Origin: Cocos nucifera
Lineage: Eukaryota > Streptophyta > Magnoliopsida > Arecales > Arecaceae
Reading direction: 5' to 3'
NCBI GenBank assembly: GCA_006176705.1
Contig: QRFJ01002293.1
Span: 174,071 to 238,070, forward strand
DNA: 64,000 nucleotides
Positions within the stretch are counted from its first letter, which is position 1; every line of letters starts with the position of its first letter. Both the position numbers and the translations under genes were made by a program. Below the pieces are notes generated by a model that saw nothing but the letters and a program-made list of their open reading frames with translations, searched no databases and was not told the origin of the DNA. Shown here one piece after another: positions 21,644 through 32,346 of the stretch.

Positions 21644-22324
21644 CTACTTTTTCACAGATTTTTTCTTTTTTTCTAAAGACTTTTTCTTGGAAGAAGTCCA
21701 TTTCATAGTAAGTACTGAGCCTTTAGAATCTTTCATAGAAAGCTCAGCAGTAATCAGCATATTCATAAGCTTGGTCAGAGTATTCTGAAGTTTATGCATA
21801 TGATAGTTTATGATGAACTGTCCATATGCATCAGTCAAGGATTATAGAATTTTATCATTTTGCAGATCCTGATTTAACTTCCCTTCAAGCTTCTCAAGCT
21901 CTTCCAAGTCCTTGATCATCATCAGATAATAATCTTGGATTGACTATTCATCACGCATTTTAGCCTTAAACAGTCGTTTAGTGATCTAATATTTGGCTGT
22001 GCGATTCTGTTCACCAAACAACTCTTGCAGGTGAGCCAACATTTGGCGGGCAGTCTTGATATCTTCATGTTGGTGCTGAAGCTCATCAGACATTGAGTCC
22101 AACATGTAGTATCTAGCCTTATTATCTTCATCCATCCACTTATCAAGAGACGCTCTCTATTCAGCAGATGGATGAGCTGGTAAGGTGGGTGGATCTTAGA
22201 CCAATACATGAGTCAACTTCTTAGAATCTAAAATAAGTTTAAAATTTTGGAGCCAATCCTTATAATTTAGTCAGATCAGTCTATGGGTGTCCAGGATACA
22301 AGCTAGTGGATTGGACGCAGACAT
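21644..22324 (-). pseudogene. Gag remnant of the outer copia
   Basis: In the frame of the ATG at 22324 one can read MSASNPLACILDTHRL, then NYKDWLQNFKLILDSKKLTH, KWMDEDNKARYYMLDSM and HEDIKTARQMLAHLQELFG, with stops. 21644-21838 holds YGQFIINYHMHKLQNTLTKL and the Lys-rich tail. The zinc knuckle lies near 21530-21570 and is damaged. Confidence 0.75.
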
Positions 22325-24179
22325 TTTTTTTTTTTCTGTAGAGAGTCAAAGTTTCTAGTTAGATTTTGTAATTAAGACTTGACCAATTTGTTTAAGAGTT
22401 TATTTTTTAAACAAATTAACTTTCACTATTTTCTCGGATTCCTACACTTTTTCTGTAGAGATGCAAAAATCTCCATGATTACTGATTTCTAATAGGTGGT
22501 ACAGTCCCACCAATTAACTCATCACCTCACCTAACAGTTATTGATGATGGGTTAGCCAATCAATGAACAACTCTTGTCCAATGATTCTCTAATTATGGTG
22601 CACCTAGACTTGGTCTCTAATTCATGAATCTCACCATGCTTGAAATATTGATCCACTTCTTAGTTAAGTCAAACCCACCATTTGCATAGATTGGATTGCT
22701 AATTGGGTCTCTCACCATATCTAAAATATTGAGCTCAATCCATCCTCCAGCCTATAGCATCCAATGCCTAATAGACATGGTTGCATCTTTCTGGTGCAAC
22801 TGAACCACTGTGATCAGTTGAGAATAATCAACCCCAAGAAGGGCCCGCACGTCTACAATGGTGGAAGATCTTAGACTTAATATTTTCTTAGGAAGATTTG
22901 ATTTAGGTCTCTTTAAACTTGACTTGACAAAGCCATAATCATTTTGACTAATCTAGTGGCATGGGTTAGCTCAGATTGTTAGCCACCTTAGATCAGGACT
23001 GGACTGACAAATATGGCCAGGTAAGTGAGACCGATGGAAGGGATATGTCATTAACTCGACAAGAATGCATTCGAGTCGAGTAGCTCCCAATTAAAAATCA
23101 GTCGATCGTATATGCCAAACTTACCTTAGACACCAAATTATTGAGCTAGAATCAATCAGGTTAGCTTATAATCCAGACTTTAACCATTAAGCCTAATTAG
23201 GTCTTAACTCGATCGATCACTCATGTGACTCGATCTTGATCCAGACTTAATCCAATTAGGCTGGTCAATTTAAGCACTCTTGATCCCACCTAACCAACTC
23301 TTGATTTGGTTTGATTAACCACTAGACCTAATTGAGCTACCCAAGCTCAAACCCAATTTTATGAATATGTCTTAGATCTAAAAATTCTTAATTTTAGATC
23401 TAATATATTTTATAATCTTAATTTTTAATTAAGTTTAGGGTTCATAAATAAAATATGTATATAAAATTTTAGGATTTTATAGAAAATAAATTTTTTATTT
23501 TTGATTAAGGACGAATGCGCAGCATCCCTACATACCATAAGAACATCCCATTGAATAGAAGGAGAGGGCCTTTAAACCCCACTTCATTCTTATTATCGGA
23601 TGGCCAAGGGGCACGCCTTAATCAGAAATATGATAAATCTATAAAACTAGTTAGATCTACATCATATATCACATATATAAAAATTAATCTAACTAAAAAT
23701 ATATTTTCAATATATCTCATGTATCATATCATGCATATTTTTAGATCTAAATTATCTCATAAATATCTAAAAAATAAGATTTAAATTTGATCATATCAAA
23801 TTAAAATTTATTTTAGATAATTTTATAGAACTATTCTACAACTAGTCTAAACATGCATCTATCATATCTCATATGAATAAATTAAATAAATTTATTTTTT
23901 ATTTTTTAGATCTAATTATAATATTTATAATATTAAAAAATAGTAAATAAATAGATCTAAAAATTATAATTAATTAAATTAAAATTATGATTATGCTAGA
24001 CTACACATAGAATAATTCTATTCCTAGTCTAGTCATGCATCTCATACATCTTAGATCTAGATTATTTAATTTTTAATTTTTTAATTTTAGATATAATCAT
24101 ATCTAATGTGATGTCTAAAATCATCTAATTATCAAATCAAAACTAAATTAAAATTAAATCTAATGAATTATGGAACCTG
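22325..24179 (-). other. 5' leader of the outer copia, non-coding
   Basis: 1.86 kb between primer site and gag start. It shares the leader block near 22985-23130 (plus strand GGCCAGGTAAGT, then AGTAGCTCCCAATTAAAAA) with elements A, B and gypsy. 23640-24180 is strongly AT-rich. The ORF at 23515-23784 has no support. Confidence 0.6.
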
Positions 24180-24191
24180 GCTCTGATACTA
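24180..24191 (-). promoter_or_regulatory. tRNA-iMet primer-binding site of the outer copia
   Basis: Minus strand TAGTATCAGAGC, 11 of 12 against TGGTATCAGAGC; the difference is G-to-A. It lies two bases from the LTR end at 24194. Confidence 0.88.
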
Positions 24192-24193
24192 GT

Positions 24194-24826
24194 TGAAGAA
24201 AAAAACTTATTTTTCGAATTAGATTCGTTCAGATCTGATTGGATCAGGAGAGATATTTCAAATTTTTTTTCTCCAAGATCCTAATTAGATCTGAGACTCC
24301 TCAGATCTGATCTTATTGATCTAATAATAAAAATAAAATAAAAATAAAAATTAAATCTAACTTAATTATATCTTTATTTTAGGTAATCCAATTACCCTAT
24401 GATGATCCCAATGTTTATATGAGGTTCTGGATGTAGCGATGCAAGCGTCTGGCCTCTATCAGTATCCATTCAGACAGGATCTAAAGATCTTCTTCTTCTT
24501 AATCAATTCTCCAAAAATCAGATATAAATCTGATCTTAAAGATCTTCAAAACCTCTTTTGAAGAATTATCGTTGCCTCTTGCAGCTGTGCTACCTTCTTC
24601 CTTTCCTAGCATCTTTCACTTGCTTGGATCACACCTTATTCGTGCTCAAAACCCCTTGGGCATGGAGAGGAGAGAGAGGACTAGAGGGTGGCATTGAGAA
24701 GGAGGTAGAGAGGCTTTGTGGCATGGGCTAAAGGTAGAAGCATTAAAAACCTAGGCACAGACAGGGTTTATATAGACCCTACTGCGCCATGCAGTGCCAC
24801 ATCATCCCGATCAATCATAGCTCTTT
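24194..24826 (-). repeat. 5' LTR of the outer copia, part 1
   Basis: First 633 bp (plus order), matching 16066-16699 of the partner. It is cut at 24826 by the inner copia; 24822-24826 (TCTTT) is one target copy. It contains the TATA-like TATATAAA at 24767-24774. Confidence 0.93.
24767..24774 (-). promoter_or_regulatory. TATA box of the outer copia 5' LTR
   Basis: Minus strand TATATAAA, at the same place as 16639-16646 in the partner LTR. The inner copia lies about 50 bp upstream of it and separates it from most of U3. Confidence 0.65.
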
Positions 24827-27317
24827 TGATGGAAATGGTGTACAGGGCGAAAGCATGGATTTTAAAGAAAAAATATGAAATCAAATAAACCAAACCCAAA
24901 TTCAAGGACCACCTTATTAGCAATTAAATCATATAACATGCATTTGTAATATAAAAGAAAGTATTAGAACATACCTCTTATCGCTAAACCCTAAATTATC
25001 CCTGATCATCGGTAGCAGTCCGTCAGGGGTTCCACCAGGTGCCCACATGTTCACCCTCCAACATTGATCCACACAGAGACTTGATCAAGACACCAACACC
25101 TCTGATTTATATAATTAGAGTTATAATAATAAGAACTTTAATTAAAAGGGCAAGACCTTTTTTAGCCTTTATATTACCTTCCTTGCCTCTCTATATCTAT
25201 CTTTTTTTTCTTTGTCTTCTTAATTTTTCTTCCTAATCTCTTAGTCTTAAGATAACTACTTATTCTTATAATGACAAGGTCTAGATAAGAGAAAGGAAGA
25301 AAAAAAATTGGACAAAAAGAAACTCTTGTAAGAAAGAAAGATAATGTTCACTACTCTCGGACTCTTGGTGTGCACCCTTATTTATAATGTACGTAGGGGT
25401 GCCATCTAAAATTCTCATGCACTTCCCTCATCAATATCTCATGGCCCATCATCAAATCTCACACCCATCTAAATTTTGCATCATTTAAAATTACGTAGAC
25501 TTAGTCCAAGAGGTGCCTTAAAACAGAAGGACTCTTCGGACTAATTCTACGTAGTTTTTCTATGAAGAGTCGCGATGCATAAATATATGGCGCCATAAGT
25601 CAAAGGTTTGGATCAGATTAGATGGCCATCTAATGGCCCTTAAAGGGACACCCATTCAGCAAGAAGGCGTGGAGATATACTTTGAATAGTCAAAGTCCCA
25701 AGAGGCGTCAAGAAGGAGTGGGCGGCATGGAGTCCAAGGCGGCAAAGACTCTTGGGTGACAAAACATCCTGAGCAAGAAAAGTTAAAAGAAAAAAGAGTA
25801 TTTCATCTATAGAAGGACTCTTCTGCACCCCATAACAGATGTCCATGCCAATTCAAAAAATATTTATGCAACAAAACAAATGATAAAAGTCAAATAAGGT
25901 AGGCGCCAACTAATTTCATGCGCCAAAAATTCTTTGCGCATGAAATACTTCCCACGCGCAAGAGAGAGACTCTCTGGCATGTGGGATTCTGGTATGTGGC
26001 ACTCAATCTAAAGCCCAATCAGTCTAGATTAATCTAATTCAAGACCAAATCCTATTTGGCTCAAATCGGACCTTAATTAGCCTAAATCGAAAGCCAATTC
26101 AAATCCAATTCGAATCTAGGTGCTAGGGTTTGCTACATATGCTAGCATGTTTATCTTGCAAACATGGTCTAATCCTCTTAGACCCTTAATCAATTCTCTT
26201 TGTGTGTGACCCATTGGGTTTCACATCTAACCAGCAGTGAGTCTGGGTGTGTTTTGACCTAATCTGGTTAGAACTCAACCAAACCAATTTAGGTCAAAAC
26301 TAGCCAACCCAATTTGACTTAATTTAGAATGCTTTCTAATTTAATAATCAAATTAAAATTTTAATTTGATCAAACCCACAAGACATGATTGACGTCTAGC
26401 AACGTATCATGACTACCCAAAAGATGTGAAATTTTGATGAAAATACCAAAAATATCCTTCAGTGAAAATTACCATGCAACTAGATCCTTCGATCTCCCTG
26501 CATCCTGAATATGACTCTGGGTATGGAAATATGTCAATCCCAATATCATATTTATTTCTCTTTCAATCTTATGATAATGATTCATCTAATAAAATATTAG
26601 AAATCATTTCTAATTTTCATCATACTTTGATCAAAGTCTTCCTGAATCATTATTTGTTTGAAGCAGGTAGGATGCTATTTCCTCTTACCAGGAGTGATCG
26701 ATTCATGTTAACCTACTCACAAACTTCATATATATATTCTACCATATCAAGATTATTCCATACATAACTAAGTCATGAATGAGTATGAACCAAAATATGG
26801 ATTTATGTATATATAAGATTCTATGGTAGTTTAATGTCAAAGGATTACATGCACAAATTCCACTATGAGAACCATCTATTGACATGTAGATAAGACTCCA
26901 TTAGATATTCTCGATTTGGATCGATTCAGTGAACTCATTCTCTAATGAGCACCCACATTCTTGTATTAGTGTCATACACAAGTTATAATGAGATCAATAA
27001 CCCTCTCAATCGAGCATGCAAAGAATGTACTAGTCTTATCGAAAAAAAATATTGATCCCTAACTCAATGTCCCATCGACTAAAAATATTTAAATTAGGAT
27101 TTTAAGATTTTAGGTCTCACTGATATGATCTCATCATAATCCTAAAATCATAGTCCTAATTTATAGGGTTCATCATAATCTTAAATAAATAATAAGACAT
27201 TGCATATGATGAAATAAATGTCTTTACATATTTTATTAAAATATGTCATTACATGAGTTTGGAAGACAAAAAACAAACAGCCCAAAAATAAATTGGCTTG
27301 AGGGCATATTCTTTTCA
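24827..27317 (-). repeat. 3' LTR of the inner copia
   Basis: A 2491-bp LTR, minus-strand start TGAAAAGAATATGCCCTCAA and end TTTCCATCA. About 26403-27066 is absent from the partner LTR. Minus-strand TATAAATA at 25379-25386 is a likely promoter. ORFs at 25039-25236, 25640-25846 and 26462-26767 are LTR sequence; the second recurs at 33162-33368. Confidence 0.95.
25379..25386 (-). promoter_or_regulatory. TATA box of the inner copia 3' LTR
   Basis: Minus strand TATAAATA in ATTATAAATAAGGGTGC, conserved at 32901-32908 in the partner LTR. Confidence 0.62.
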
Positions 27318-27328
27318 ATCTCCCACTT
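27318..27328 (-). promoter_or_regulatory. Polypurine tract of the inner copia
   Basis: Minus strand AAGTGGGAGAT immediately before the LTR start TG at 27317, the standard copia purine tract. The pol stop TAG lies at 27332-27334, three bases away, so pol runs right up to the tract. Confidence 0.88.
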
Positions 27329-27331
27329 GCA

Positions 27332-27742
27332 CTAAAGCCAATCACCCTTATATTTTAATCCCATACAATCAAGGTGGCGATCAAACAGTTGCTGTGGTAA
27401 AGCCTTTGTGAGTGGGTCTACTATATTGTTCTTTGTGTTAACTCGTTCTATGACTACATCTTGTCTTTCAATAATTTCACAAACGAGATGGAAGCATCTT
27501 AGAATGTGTTTGGATTTATAATGAGACCTTGGTTCCTTTGCTTGAGCAATAACTCCAGTATTATCATAGTAAAGTGGTACTAGATTCTCAATTTCAGGAA
27601 TAACATCTAATTCAGTAATGAACTTCTTCATCCAGACAGCTTCCTTAACGGCTTTACTTACAGCTATGTATTCTGCTTCAGTGGTTGAGTCAGCCATAGT
27701 TGGTTGCTTAGTACTCTTCCAACTCACTGCTCCATCATTCAA
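27332..27742 (-). pseudogene. RNase H part of the inner copia
   Basis: 136 codons open to the true terminal stop. Blocks VSWKSTKQPTMADSTTEAEY, IAVSKAVKEAVWMKKFI, YYDNTGVIAQAKEPRSH and NNIVDPLTKALPQQLFDRHL are intact, with the catalytic-region Asp and Glu (DSTTEAE) present. It degrades RNA of the hybrid during reverse transcription. Confidence 0.93.
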
Positions 27743-27919
27743 AGTAAAGACATACCCTGAAATGGATTTGCTATCATCTGAGTTTGATTGAAAACTGGAA
27801 TGAGAATATGCTTTTAGTTTAAGATCAGAACCACCATATACAAGAAAAATATCTTTAGTCCTTCTTAAGTACTTAAGAATATTTTTTACGACTTTCCAAT
27901 GATCCTCTCCTAGATCAGC

Positions 27920-28963
27920 TTAAAATCTACTTGCAATGCCTAAAGCATAAGCAACATCAGGCCTTGTACATAACATGGCATACATTATTGACCCAACAGT
28001 CGAAGCATAAGGAATAGAACACATTCTATTTCGCTCTTCAGGTGTCTTTGGAGACATCTTTTTAGATAGATGTATGCCTTGACTCATGGGTACATAACCT
28101 CTTTTACTCCCATCCATACCGAATCTTTTCAGTATTAAGTCAATATACCTTGATTGGGACAAGCCTTTTATCCTCTTAGATCTATATCTATAGATCTTTA
28201 TTTTTAGTATATAGGATGCTTCTCCCAAATCTTTCATGAAAAACTTATTTGATATCCATAATTTGACTATTTGTAATATTGTGATATCATTTCCAATGAG
28301 GAGTATGTCATCTACATATAGAACCAAGAAGACTATGGTTCTCCCACTAGTTTTCTTGTACACACATGGTTCATCCACATTCTTGATAAAACCAAACTCT
28401 TTTACTATTTTATCAAAATGGATATTCCAACTCCTTGATGCTTGCTTTAATCCATAAATGGATCTCTTAAGTTTGCATACCTGATTTGGTCTCTCATTTG
28501 ACTCAAATCCTTCTGGCTGTGACATATAGACCTCCTCCTCAAAGAAACCATTAAGGAAGATAGTCTTTACATCCATTTGCCATATTTCATAGTCATGGTA
28601 TGCTGCTATAGCAAGCATAGTCTGAATAGATTTGAGCATGGCAATAGGTGAGAATGTTTTATCATAATCAATCTCCTGTTTTTGCTTAAAATCCTTAGCC
28701 ACCAATCTGGCCTTATAGGTTTCAATTTGACCATCAACTCCAATCTTTTTCTTAAAAATCCATTTGCATCCAATAGGGTTTATATCCTCTGGTGCATCCA
28801 CCAAAGTCCATACTTTGTTGGTGTGCATGGATTCCATTTTGGATTGCATGGCAGCCAGCCATTTGTAAGAGTCCTTACTTTTGACTGCTTCCGTATAGGT
28901 CAAAGGTTCGTCATTTTCAATGACTTGGGCTTCATTATTCTCAATAATGAAATCATACCTCAC
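27920..28963 (-). pseudogene. Reverse transcriptase of the inner copia, complete domain
   Basis: 347 open codons covering the whole RT. They include GCKWIFKKKIGVDGQIETYK, ARLVAKDFKQKQEIDY, WQMDVKTIFLNGFFEEEVYM (first Asp), IYGLKQASRSW, the active site LYVDDILLIGND, MKDLGEASYILKIKIYRYRS and RPDVAYALG. All RT landmarks are present. The stretch is bounded by a TGA upstream and TAA at 27920. It makes cDNA from the element RNA in this class. Confidence 0.95.
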
Positions 28964-29050
28964 AGGTGTATTTCATACTCTTTTAGACCTATGGATAGGA
29001 GTTATGTGTTCTGATTCTTTTATATGATTATATGGTTGAGAAATTTCTAT

Positions 29051-29443
29051 TTATTTTTCTTGAACTTCACTAAGTTCAATATTTCTGCCACTGCCCTTTT
29101 TTAGGATAAATTCTTTTTTCATGAAAATGGCATGCCTACTTACAAATACCTTTTGTTCAGTAGGATGGTAGAATAAATATCCTATACTATTTCTAGGATA
29201 TCCTATAAATAGACATCTGTCTGATCTAGCATCAAGTTTATGTCCAAAATTTCTTTTGACATATGCTGGACAACCCCATATCTTAAGATACTTAAGATTA
29301 GGTTTCTTACTTCTCCATATGTCATATGGAGTACTAGATACAGATTTAGAAGGTACTCTATTCAAGATGTAAATTGCAGTCTCCAGGGCATGACCCCAGA
29401 AGAAAATAGGTAAATCAGTGAAGCACATCATGGACCGTACCAT
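29051..29443 (-). pseudogene. Integrase C-terminal part of the inner copia
   Basis: Opens after the TAA at 29486. The catalytic Glu region (NGVAERKNRT) lies just upstream of the first Met here, in frame. It then reads MVRSMMCFTDLPIFFWGHAL, YILNRVPSKS, PYDIWRSKKPNLKYLKIWGC and CLFIGYPRNSIGYLFYHP. The end at 29051 is a premature stop. Confidence 0.92.
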
Positions 29444-29485
29444 ATCTAATAAGGTACGATTTTTCCTTTCAGCTACACCATTTAA

Positions 29486-30175
29486 TTATGGTGTATAAGG
29501 AGGTGTCCATTCAGAGAGAATTCCTTTAACTTTAAGATAGTCAAGAAACTCACTAGATAAGTATTCTCCTCCCCGATCAGATCGAAGGATTTTTATACAT
29601 TGTCCAGTTTGTTTTTCGACCATACTTTGATACTCTTTAAATTTATCAAAGGCTTCTGATTTGTGTTTCATAAGATACACATATCCAAACCTAGATAAAT
29701 CATCAGTGAATGTAATAAAATAAGAGTATCCTCCTCTGGCTTGAGTTGTCATAGGACCACATACATCCATATGTACAAGTCCTAATAACTCATTTGTCCT
29801 TTCTCTATGTCCACTAAATGGAATCTTGGTCATTTTACCCATGAGGCATGATTCACAAGTTCCCAATGATTCATAATCAAAAGGATCAAAGAACTTTTCT
29901 TTGTATAACTTGTTAATCCTAGCCTCACTAATATGACCTAATCGACAATGCCAAAGTAAAGTATTATTTATGTCATCTCTCTTACATTTTTCATTTTCAT
30001 CAATATGAAATATATTGTCATCCAAACATAGAGTCAACAAACCATTGCTAAATATGCCAAAATAAATATTTTCATTAGAATATTTGATCGAGCAACCTTC
30101 GCTCGTTACATTAAGACTATAACCTTGTTTTAATAACAAGGGTATAGATATAATATTTCTAATGATCTTAGGCAT
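29486..30175 (-). pseudogene. Integrase zinc-binding and core part of the inner copia
   Basis: 229 codons. It carries WHCRLGHISEARINKL with CESCLMGKMTKIPF (His-His-Cys-Cys zinc region), LVHMDVCGPM (first catalytic Asp), YFITFTDDLSRFGYVYLMKH and CIKILRSDRGGEYLS (second Asp). It ends at TAA 29486, three codons before NGVAERKN. Confidence 0.93.
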
Positions 30176-30262
30176 ATAATAACAATTTGTAAGCTCTATG
30201 ATCTTTCCATAAGGTAACTTTAATATATTTGTCCCTACAGCTTCTGCTTGGATAGACTCTCC

Positions 30263-31243
30263 TCAAGCGCCATAGAGCTTGAAGTCACCTTTCTTCGAAC
30301 TCTTAATTTTTTGCAGCCCCTGCAAAGATTTGCAGATATAAAAACCATAGTCGGTATCTAATACCCAAGAATTTGAAATGGAAGAATTTAATGATAATAT
30401 AGTATTGATCTCATACATATCTTTTGGTACATTATTTGCACCAGAATTTATGGTTGCAAGGTAAGCCTTACAATTCCTCTTCCAATGACCTACTTTGCCG
30501 CAGCGAAAATAGGTCATCTGTCCAGAGACCTTCTTCCTCTTTTTCTTCTTATTTATACCACTTTTAGGGTTCAACCTTCTCTTTGAATCCTTTTTGCCTA
30601 CCTTCTTCTTGAAAATTCCATCCATAAGAAAAAGAGGAGCCTTATCTTTCTTGATATGGCTTTCTACTGTCTTAAGCATATTTAATAGCTCAGGTAAGAA
30701 AGAATTTAGTTTGTTCATGTGATAGTTCATGACAAACTGAGAAAATGATTCTAGGAGTGATTGCAGGATCAAATCTTGACTTAACTCTCCATCCATAACA
30801 AAACCTAATTGACTTAATCGAGTGATTAGGTCAATTACCATCAAAATATGATTTTGTACGGATGTTCCTTCTATCATTCTTGCATGAAATAATTGCTTAG
30901 ATATCTCATATCTAGCAGTCCTACTATGCTCTCCATAAAGCTCTTTTAGATTGAGCAATATGGATTGAGTGTCCATGCCATCATGCTGCCTCTATAATTC
31001 ATTATTCATAGAGGCAAGTATGATGCATTTGACAGTAAGAAAATCATTTTGCCACATCTTGTATGTGGACTTATCTTCATCTATGGCATCATTTCCTAAT
31101 GGCTTAGGATCAGGGGTGTCAAGAATATAGGAGAGTTTTTCTTGACTGAGTACTATTTTAAGGTTTCTCAACCAGTCAACATAATTTTGACCAGTCAATT
31201 TATTTAAATCCAAAATTGAACATAATGAAAGTGAAGAAGCCAT
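30263..31243 (-). pseudogene. Gag and protease part of the inner copia
   Basis: 83 codons from ATG 31243, a TAG at 30992, then open to 30263. Gag blocks are TGQNYVDWLRNLKIVL, ELYGEHSRTARYEISKQLFH, MIEGTSVQNHILMVIDLI and FVMNYHMNKLNSFLPELLNM. The zinc knuckle reads YFRCGKVGHWKRNC, the first Cys being Tyr. Protease centre SWVLDTDYGFYIC has DTD for DTG. Gag forms the virus-like particle in this class; protease cuts the polyprotein. Confidence 0.93.
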
Positions 31244-32333
31244 TTAATCTACATAATAAAGAATAATATATAAGCAAACAATTCATGATGACAAACATAA
31301 TTAAATTAGGACTTTAATTTAATTATGTCTTTCACTAAAAATCATAACCCTCTTATTGATTTTCTTAGTGAGAATAAGATCCTAATTTCTTATAAAAAGT
31401 CTTGTGGTTACACAATAAACCTGTTATAAGTTCAAAGGTAGGAACTCTTTTCAATTGCATTTTATGCAACTCTAAAAAATTTTTGCCTCTAAAATATTAA
31501 TAGCCTTGTGTTAGCACAACAAACTTTAATATTTTAGTTTAAGTAGAACCCTTTATTTTTGTTCAATCAAAAATGAAATATAACTACTTTTGTGATTACA
31601 CAATAAAGTAGTATATTCAAAATGCTGTAAGCATCTCAATGCACTAGATTAATATTATATCTTTCCCCATGATAGATCTTGTGGTTACACAACAGAGCTA
31701 ATAAGGTTCTGAACATAATAAGAAACTAGTATGAAGGAAGGCCTTAATGTAGTGAATATAATATTAAGCATTTCAATCTAAAATTAAATTAATCAAATTG
31801 GCCAAGTAAATAGGAGGGAAATGGAAGTTCTCCCATTTCTTTTCTTAGACACCAATAAATTGGTCAGGTCAAACAACAAAATCAATTAAAAAACCATATT
31901 CTCTTTACCAATCATGAACCATTTTTTCTAGATACCGATTGATCAATTAGACATCCTAACTGATTCAGCTATAGATTAATTACACTACAACTTAATATAT
32001 ATATATTTTTTTATAGAGGGATTTAAATATTCTTGATACATATTGATTTAAAACAAACTAAATGCATAATAGCATTAATTATGATAAAATTTATATATAT
32101 TTATTAACATATATAATTATTCTAGGATAACCATTATTATATAGTGAATACTTTTTCACTATATCAGGGCAATCTTTATAGAATAATATATACAACATAA
32201 TCTCATTATGATAAGAAAAAAAATATGATCTCATCATATAAATAAAAATATGCTAAAAAATATTATATCATATTTTTCATTTATGCCATTATACTATAAG
32301 CAAAGCATTATATGATTTAACCTAGTAAGGCTT
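31244..32333 (-). other. 5' leader of the inner copia, non-coding
   Basis: AT-rich with no supported ORF. It contains the shared leader block at 31800-31855 and a perfect 7-bp stem (31818-31824 with 31833-31839, 8-nt loop). Three phrases like CTTGTGGTTACACAA (31402, 31589, 31680 area) recur about every 90-190 bp. Confidence 0.6.
31818..31839 (-). ncRNA. Short hairpin in the inner copia leader
   Basis: Sense strand GAAATGG, loop GAGAACTT, CCATTTC: seven perfect pairs. It lies inside the leader block shared with gypsy1 and gypsy2. It could be a structured part of the genomic RNA; the pairing is not retained exactly in gypsy1, so confidence is low. Confidence 0.3.
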
Positions 32334-32345
32334 GCTCTGATACCA
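32334..32345 (-). promoter_or_regulatory. tRNA-iMet primer-binding site of the inner copia
   Basis: Minus strand TGGTATCAGAGC, a perfect match, one base from the LTR end at 32347. Confidence 0.95.
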
Positions 32346-32346
32346 C

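Larger units (their letters stand above)
18373..22324 (-). pseudogene. Outer copia gag-pol remnant
   Basis: Starts at the ATG at 22324 (MSASNPLACILDTHRL) and ends near 18373. It is split over all three minus frames by frameshifts and stops. Domain order is typical of copia: gag (about 21500-22324), protease (about 21430), integrase (20443-20955), reverse transcriptase (19055-19825) and RNase H (18373-18639). The protease centre reads FDSDS where DSG is expected. Integrase keeps the second catalytic Asp (ILRSDREGEYL) and the Glu before WRNQILL. The ORF at 21922-22209 is an out-of-frame shadow of gag. No function is likely. Confidence 0.88.
27332..31243 (-). pseudogene. Inner copia gag-pol polyprotein frame, broken only by stops
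   Basis: From ATG 31243 (MASSLSLCSILDLNKLTG) to TAG 27332 the frame is continuous: 1,304 codons, the usual copia polyprotein size, with no frameshift. Stops I could place are 30992 (TAG), 30263 (TGA), 29486 (TAA), 29051 (TAA), about 28976 (TGA) and 27920 (TAA). Gag lies at about residues 1-260, protease near 295, integrase 360-740, RT 760-1107 and RNase H 1168-1303. All stops fit single C-to-T (or G-to-A) changes. Protease has DTD instead of DTG, and the gag knuckle has lost its first Cys. RT keeps YVDD. Inactive as it stands. Confidence 0.93.

Noticed and set aside
21922..22209. 95-codon minus ORF MYWSKIHPPYQ
   Set aside because: Out-of-frame shadow of gag; the neighbouring frame gives recognisable gag text.
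25640..25846. Conserved 68-codon ORF repeated at 33162-33368
   Set aside because: The two copies are the paired LTRs of one element, so the conservation reflects common origin at insertion, not selection on a protein.
28236..29014. Plus-strand ORFs opposite RT of the inner copia
   Set aside because: Antisense shadows of a well-supported RT domain.
32334..32345. tRNA gene at TGGTATCAGAGC matches
   Set aside because: Only the 12-base primer complement is present; there is no tRNA arm structure or A/B boxes around it.
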